From Vibrio sp. Isolate32 (GTDB lineage: Bacteria > Pseudomonadota > Gammaproteobacteria > Enterobacterales > Vibrionaceae), in the NCBI RefSeq assembly GCF_022397955.1, contig NZ_JAKEUQ010000035.1:1-32706 (forward strand): a stretch of 32,706 nt of DNA, given 5' to 3'. Below are positions 32,568-32,706 of this stretch, one piece after another; positions within the stretch are counted from its first letter, which is position 1; every line of letters starts with the position of its first letter. A program made the translations under genes and the position numbers. The notes below the pieces were generated by a model that ran no database searches, was not told the origin of the DNA, and worked only from the letters and a program-made list of their open reading frames with translations.

Positions 32568-32706
32568 ATGCCGAATCATACTTTCCTATCTTCATTCTGG
32601 GAAGGCTTTAAAATAGTAAAGTCTCACCAGACAGCATCACTTATTACCCTGACTCTTAAACCTAACTCTGAGGCGAAATGCCCTTGTGGTCTTGAGGCCG
32701 AGGCTA
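32568..32706 (+). CDS. Transposase N-terminus, partial (ISL3-like), right copy
   Basis: These are the same 46 codons as in the left copy (1-138), starting MPNHTFLSSFWEGFKIVK with CPCG at residues 38-41. The frame is open to the window edge, one base further than in the left copy. The catalytic part is not in the window. Confidence 0.65.
   Translation, partial: MPNHTFLSSFWEGFKIVKSHQTASLITLTLKPNSEAKCPCGLEAEA

Larger units (their letters stand above)
32469..32706 (+). mobile_element. Right IS copy, 5' end only (ISL3-like)
   Basis: This is the same IS end as at 1-237, in opposite orientation and with no difference over 237 bases. The transposase reads out of the window. An inverted repeat of 10 bp, AAACGGTAGT (32506-32515) with ACTACCGTTT (32556-32565), ends two bases before the transposase ATG. 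Confidence 0.85.

Noticed and set aside
1..32706. A 32-kb composite transposon bounded by inverted IS copies
   Set aside because: The content includes ordinary chromosomal genes (aceA, glcB, a collagenase), the outer flanks and target duplications are not in view, and a contig ending in a repeat explains the same pattern.
1..32706. Circular molecule suggested by matching ends
   Set aside because: The ends match in inverted, not direct, orientation, so they cannot be joined as an overlap.

Overview
The window looks like a piece of a Vibrionaceae chromosome, probably a marine Vibrio. The reasons are the vibrio-type M9 collagenase, the long-form isocitrate lyase, the overall gene style and base composition, and the TRAP-based sulfonate catabolism genes. 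This is inference from protein resemblance only. Both ends run into the same insertion sequence: bases 1-237 are the exact reverse complement of 32469-32705. Each end carries the first 46 codons of a transposase with an N-terminal Cys-x-Cys-Gly motif, read outward off the window. The unit is therefore bounded by two inverted IS copies, most simply because an assembly stopped in a repeat.

Layout. 1-900: IS end, terminator, and a small protein that I recognise as a stand-alone relative of the alpha/beta domain of malate synthase G. 1144-7220 (minus strand): a taurine operon, tauX-tauY (taurine dehydrogenase), tauK-tauL-tauM (TRAP transporter) and a periplasmic tandem-Cache protein. 7504-8310: an FRG-domain gene wedged between tauX and xsc and flanked by diverged direct repeats. 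8686-10497: xsc. 10762-13467 (plus strand, divergent from xsc): an orphan CobS/CobT-like AAA+/VWA pair. 13518-15463 (minus): TauE-type sulfite exporter and pta. 15573-18094 (plus): IclR-family regulator and a succinate-semialdehyde-type dehydrogenase. 18287-23270: malate synthase G, a LysR regulator and isocitrate lyase. 23503-32397: mostly unlinked single genes: an ADP-ribosyltransferase-like protein, a cystatin-like lipoprotein, a secreted M9 collagenase, a hotdog thioesterase, a lone CBM48-like domain, a membrane-anchored hypothetical, a GFA protein, a DUF1275 membrane protein and a YjiH-type membrane protein preceded by a coupled leader ORF.

How the genes work together. Taurine is taken up by TauKLM and oxidatively deaminated by TauXY to sulfoacetaldehyde. 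Xsc cleaves this to acetyl phosphate and sulfite. Pta makes acetyl-CoA, TauE removes sulfite, and AceA plus GlcB (glyoxylate shunt) allow growth on the resulting C2 units. Related GGAACAATT-type sites lie in the xsc/cobS and pta/iclR divergent regions, with weaker ones before tauK and before the malate-synthase-like gene. They suggest control by the IclR-type regulator.

Most unusual points: the orphan malate synthase G domain; CobS/CobT without a cobaltochelatase context beside xsc; the FRG gene inserted with a duplicated promoter region; and an IS whose two visible insertions lie exactly 8 nt past the stem of a Rho-independent terminator.
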